Origin: Candidatus Howiella intestinavium
GTDB taxonomy: Bacteria; Bacillota; Clostridia; Oscillospirales; Acutalibacteraceae
Direction: 5' to 3'
Assembly (NCBI GenBank): GCA_904420585.1
Contig: CAJFVX010000065.1
Span: 1-64,000 of the forward strand
Length of the DNA stretch: 64,000 bases
In this document: positions 60,863-64,000 of the stretch, piece after piece
Numbering within the stretch: the first letter of the stretch is position 1
How the letters are laid out: every line of letters starts with the position of its first letter
Notes under the pieces: generated by a model
Databases searched by the model: none
Told to the model about the DNA's origin: nothing
Seen by the model: the letters and a program-made list of their open reading frames with translations, nothing else
Position numbers and translations under genes: made by a program

Positions 60863-60898
60863 ATCCTCCCGTTTCCGTCCCCTGAAGGCGGGGGCGGG

Positions 60899-61759
60899 CT
60901 ATTTTTCTTCCTGCTGTTGAGACAGCTTCTTCTTCAGTTCCCGTTCGGCCTGGGGCAGCCGCAGGTAAATGGGCTGCAAGGCCTCGGCCGAAACCGTGTC
61001 GCCCCGGGCAAAGGCCCTGGCCGCCGCGGCCGCCACGCCGGAGGCCCGCTGAAAGCGCACCGGCTCGGGCGCAAGGCGCAGACCAGGGATGCGATCTGCC
61101 AGCTTCCGGTAACAGAGCTCCGCCCCGTCCCCCGTCAGGATAATGGGAACCTTTCCGGCCGGCCGGGTTTCCTCCAGACTTTGGGCCAGCTGGTCGATAA
61201 GCAGGGCCCGGTCGGGGCACAGGCGGCAGATTTCTCCCTTTCTTCTGAGAAAGAGGGCGTTGTAAACCTGGTTGCAGCGGGCGTCCATGACACAGCAAAG
61301 CAGGGCGTCCGCCTCCTCGGCGTTGACGGTGTCCGGCCCGGCGCAGCCCGCCGGATGCCCAGTTCCGCCGTCCGTCTCCGGCGCCGACGGCCCGTCCGCG
61401 CCCACAAGGATGCCGCTGGCCGCCGTCCGTTCCGGCCGATCGGCCCCCCGCAGGTTTTCCGCCATGGCCTCCAGGGTGGAGACGGCGGCGCAGGGCTTAT
61501 CCAAAGGCCAGGCCATGCCCTTTAAGGCGGCCACGCCGATGCGCACGCCGGTAAAGGAGCCAGGCCCCGCCGATACGGCAAAGCCGTCCAGCTGGGCGGG
61601 GGCCAGGCCGGCCGCGTCCAGCATCCCCTGGACCATGGGCATGAGGGTCTGGGAATGGGTCAGCTTCACGTGGATATAGAATTCGGCCAGAATGCGGCCG
61701 TCCTCCCACAGGGCGCAGGAGGCGGGGGCGGCCGAGGAATCCAAAGCCAGCAGTTTCAA
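60899..61759 (-). CDS. tsaB: tRNA t6A biosynthesis protein TsaB
   Basis: LLALDSSAAPASCALWEDGRILAE, SAGPGSFTGVRIGVAALKGMA; followed by tsaE. Confidence 0.92.
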   Translation of the reverse strand: MKLLALDSSAAPASCALWEDGRILAEFYIHVKLTHSQTLMPMVQGMLDAAGLAPAQLDGFAVSAGPGSFTGVRIGVAALKGMAWPLDKPCAAVSTLEAMAENLRGADRPERTAASGILVGADGPSAPETDGGTGHPAGCAGPDTVNAEEADALLCCVMDARCNQVYNALFLRRKGEICRLCPDRALLIDQLAQSLEETRPAGKVPIILTGDGAELCYRKLADRIPGLRLAPEPVRFQRASGVAAAAARAFARGDTVSAEALQPIYLRLPQAERELKKKLSQQQEEK

Positions 61760-62202
61760 ATCTCCATCCCCTTTACTTCAATGGCCCTTCCGCCCTCCGG
61801 CAGGGCGGACAGGGTAACGGTCACCGTATCCTCCGGCAGGGCGGCGGCAATGTTCTCGCTCCACTCCACTGCCAGCACGCCGCCGGGGCTGCCGGAGGCC
61901 GCGTCCAGATAATCGAAAAAGCCGGTGGAGTACAGGTCTTCCCAGCCGGTGACCCGGTACATGTCAAAGTGGTACAAATCCAGCCGGCCGCCCTTGTACT
62001 CATTGACCAGGGCGAAGGTGGGGGAATTGACCTCCCCGGTATAGCCCAGCCCCCGGGCGATGCCCTCGGTCAGGCAGGTTTTCCCCAGCCCCAAATCCCC
62101 CTCTAAGGCCAGCACGGTGCCCGGCTGCAGGGCGGCGGCGATGCGGCCGCCGATTTCCCTTGTCTCGGCGGGGCTGTGGGATACAAAACGCGTCATAGCC
62201 AT
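61756..62202 (-). CDS. tsaE: tRNA t6A biosynthesis ATPase TsaE
   Basis: VLALEGDLGLGKTCLTEGIARGLG, VNSPTFALVNEYKGGRLDLYHFDMYR. Confidence 0.94.
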   Translation of the reverse strand: MAMTRFVSHSPAETREIGGRIAAALQPGTVLALEGDLGLGKTCLTEGIARGLGYTGEVNSPTFALVNEYKGGRLDLYHFDMYRVTGWEDLYSTGFFDYLDAASGSPGGVLAVEWSENIAAALPEDTVTVTLSALPEGGRAIEVKGMEI

Positions 62203-62213
62203 GCTCTCCCGCC

Positions 62214-63890
62214 TTAAAACAGGCCGGTGATTTTGCCGCTCTCGTCCACGTCGATGGCGTTGGCGGCGGGGACTTTGGGCAGGCCGGGCATGGTCATGAT
62301 GCTGCCGGCCAGGGCCACAAGGAACCCGGCGCCGGCCGACAGCTGCACCTCCCGCACCGAAAGCCTAAAGCCGGAGGGCCGTCCCAGCAGGGCGGGATTG
62401 TCCGAGAGGGAATACTGGGTTTTGGCGATGCAGACCGGGTACCGGCCGGCCCCCAGTTCCTCGGCGGCGGCGATTCCCTTCAGGGCGGCGGGGGAGAAGT
62501 CCACCCCGTCGGCCCCGTAGATTTCCCGGGCCACCGTCTCGATTTTTTCCTTTAAAGGCATGTCGTCGGGGTAGATGGGGGCGAAATGGGTGGTCCCGGC
62601 CGTGCGGTCGATGACCTCCACCACCTTGCGGGCCAGCGCCTCGCCGCCGGCGCCTCCCTTGGCGAAGACCTCGGACAGGGCGTACTCCACACCCCATTCC
62701 CGGCAGCACCGGTCGATGACGGCCAGCTCGGCGTCGGTGTCGGTGTGGAAGCGGTTGATGGCCACCACCACCGGCAGCCCGTACTTGTGCATGTTTTCAA
62801 TGTGGGCCTGCAGGTTGACAATGCCCTTTTCCAAAGCGGCTACATTTTCCTCTGCCAAATCGGCCTTGGGCACGCCGCCGTTGTATTTTAAGGCCCGGAC
62901 GGTGGCCACCAGCACCACGGCGTCGGGGGACAGCCCGGCCATGCGGCACTTGATGTCCAAAAACTTTTCGGCCCCCAAATCCGAACCGAAGCCGGCTTCG
63001 GTGATGCAGTAGTCGGCCAGCTTCAGAGAGAGCCGGGTGGCCCGCACCGAGTTGCAGCCGTGGGCGATGTTGGCGAAGGGGCCGCCGTGCATGAGGGCGG
63101 GGGTGCCTTCCAGGGTCTGCACCAGGTTGGGCTTTAAGGCGTCCTTTAAAAGGGCGGCCATGGCCCCCTGGGCCTGCAAATCCCTGGCGTACACCGGCTT
63201 GCCGTCGTAGGTATAGGCGCAGAGGATGTTCCCCAGCCGCCGTTTCAGGTCGGGCAGGTCGGCAGCCAGACATAGGATGGCCATGACCTCGCTGGCCACC
63301 GTGATGATGAACCCGTCCTCCCGGGGCACGCCGTTGACCCGGCCGCCCAGGCCGCAGACGATATTCCGCAGGGCCCGGTCGTTCATATCCAGGCAGCGTT
63401 TCATGAGAATCTGCCGGGGGTCAATGGAAAGGGCGTTGCCCTGCTGCATGTGGTTGTCCAAAAGGGCGCAGAGCAGGTTGTTGGCCGCCGTGATGGCGTG
63501 CATGTCCCCGGTGAAATGGAGGTTGATGTCCTCCATGGGCAGCACCTGGGCGTAGCCGCCCCCGGCCGCGCCGCCCTTGATGCCGAAAACCGGCCCCAGG
63601 GAGGGCTCCCGCAGGGCGATGACGGCCTTTTTGCCGATGCGGGCCATGGCCTGGCCCAGCCCCACGCTGGTGGTGGTTTTCCCCTCCCCGGCGGGGGTGG
63701 GATTGATGGCCGTCACCAGGATGAGCTTGCCGTCCGGCTTGTTCGCCAGCCGGGCAAAGAGCTCCTCCGACAGCTTGGCCTTGTATTTGCCATAGTACTC
63801 CAGTTCCTCTTCGGGTATGTCCAGTCCGGCCGCTATGTCCCGAATGGGCTTCATTGTGGCCTGCTGGGCGATTTCGATATCCGAAAGCAT
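62214..63890 (-). CDS. fhs: Formate--tetrahydrofolate ligase
   Basis: [71 protein letters not shown]. Confidence 0.97.
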   Translation of the reverse strand: MLSDIEIAQQATMKPIRDIAAGLDIPEEELEYYGKYKAKLSEELFARLANKPDGKLILVTAINPTPAGEGKTTTSVGLGQAMARIGKKAVIALREPSLGPVFGIKGGAAGGGYAQVLPMEDINLHFTGDMHAITAANNLLCALLDNHMQQGNALSIDPRQILMKRCLDMNDRALRNIVCGLGGRVNGVPREDGFIITVASEVMAILCLAADLPDLKRRLGNILCAYTYDGKPVYARDLQAQGAMAALLKDALKPNLVQTLEGTPALMHGGPFANIAHGCNSVRATRLSLKLADYCITEAGFGSDLGAEKFLDIKCRMAGLSPDAVVLVATVRALKYNGGVPKADLAEENVAALEKGIVNLQAHIENMHKYGLPVVVAINRFHTDTDAELAVIDRCCREWGVEYALSEVFAKGGAGGEALARKVVEVIDRTAGTTHFAPIYPDDMPLKEKIETVAREIYGADGVDFSPAALKGIAAAEELGAGRYPVCIAKTQYSLSDNPALLGRPSGFRLSVREVQLSAGAGFLVALAGSIMTMPGLPKVPAANAIDVDESGKITGLF

Positions 63891-64000
63891 GGGATTCCTC
63901 CTCTATGTAGGATTGGCGGGCATGCCGCCGCGTCAGTTATCTAAAGTATACCACATCCCGCCGCCGTAATAAAGTATTTACTTGCACTATCCCACCGCTT

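Overview
High-GC chromosomal window, probably from a Gram-positive Clostridia bacterium (Oscillospiraceae/Ruminococcaceae-like; taxonomy is inferred from gene content only). Its most striking content is a dispersed set of eight large secreted proteins, each with a signal peptide and a C-terminal type-I-like dockerin: GH101-like (6.7-11.5 kb), SGNH esterase (11.7-14.8), PA14+GH51-like (15.0-18.7), GH127 with F5/8C-like domains and a second N-terminal dockerin (18.9-23.2), DUF4886/SGNH-like (23.4-26.4), alpha/beta-hydrolase esterase (32.4-34.0, -), CBM35-like+GH31+FIVAR-like (34.1-39.2, -) and GH29 alpha-L-fucosidase (52.2-55.8, -). The GH29 gene sits directly downstream of an L-fucose isomerase gene, with a divergent DeoR-type regulator. 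The predicted specificities (core-1 O-glycan, fucose, arabinofuranose, ester decorations) suggest a cellulosome-like glycoprotein/mucin or arabinoglycan degrading complex, but no cohesin or scaffoldin is visible here. The rest is mainly housekeeping: tRNA-fMet, HydE/HydG/HydF hydrogenase maturation operon, hom-thrB-lysC, ytvI-like, Lsa-type ABC-F with an attenuator-like leader, ireB, pheST with a T-box, acpS, nnr, Crp/Fnr and ferredoxin, tRNA-Val, upp, rpiB, tsaB/tsaE and fhs. Domain assignments come from reading motifs, not from database searches.
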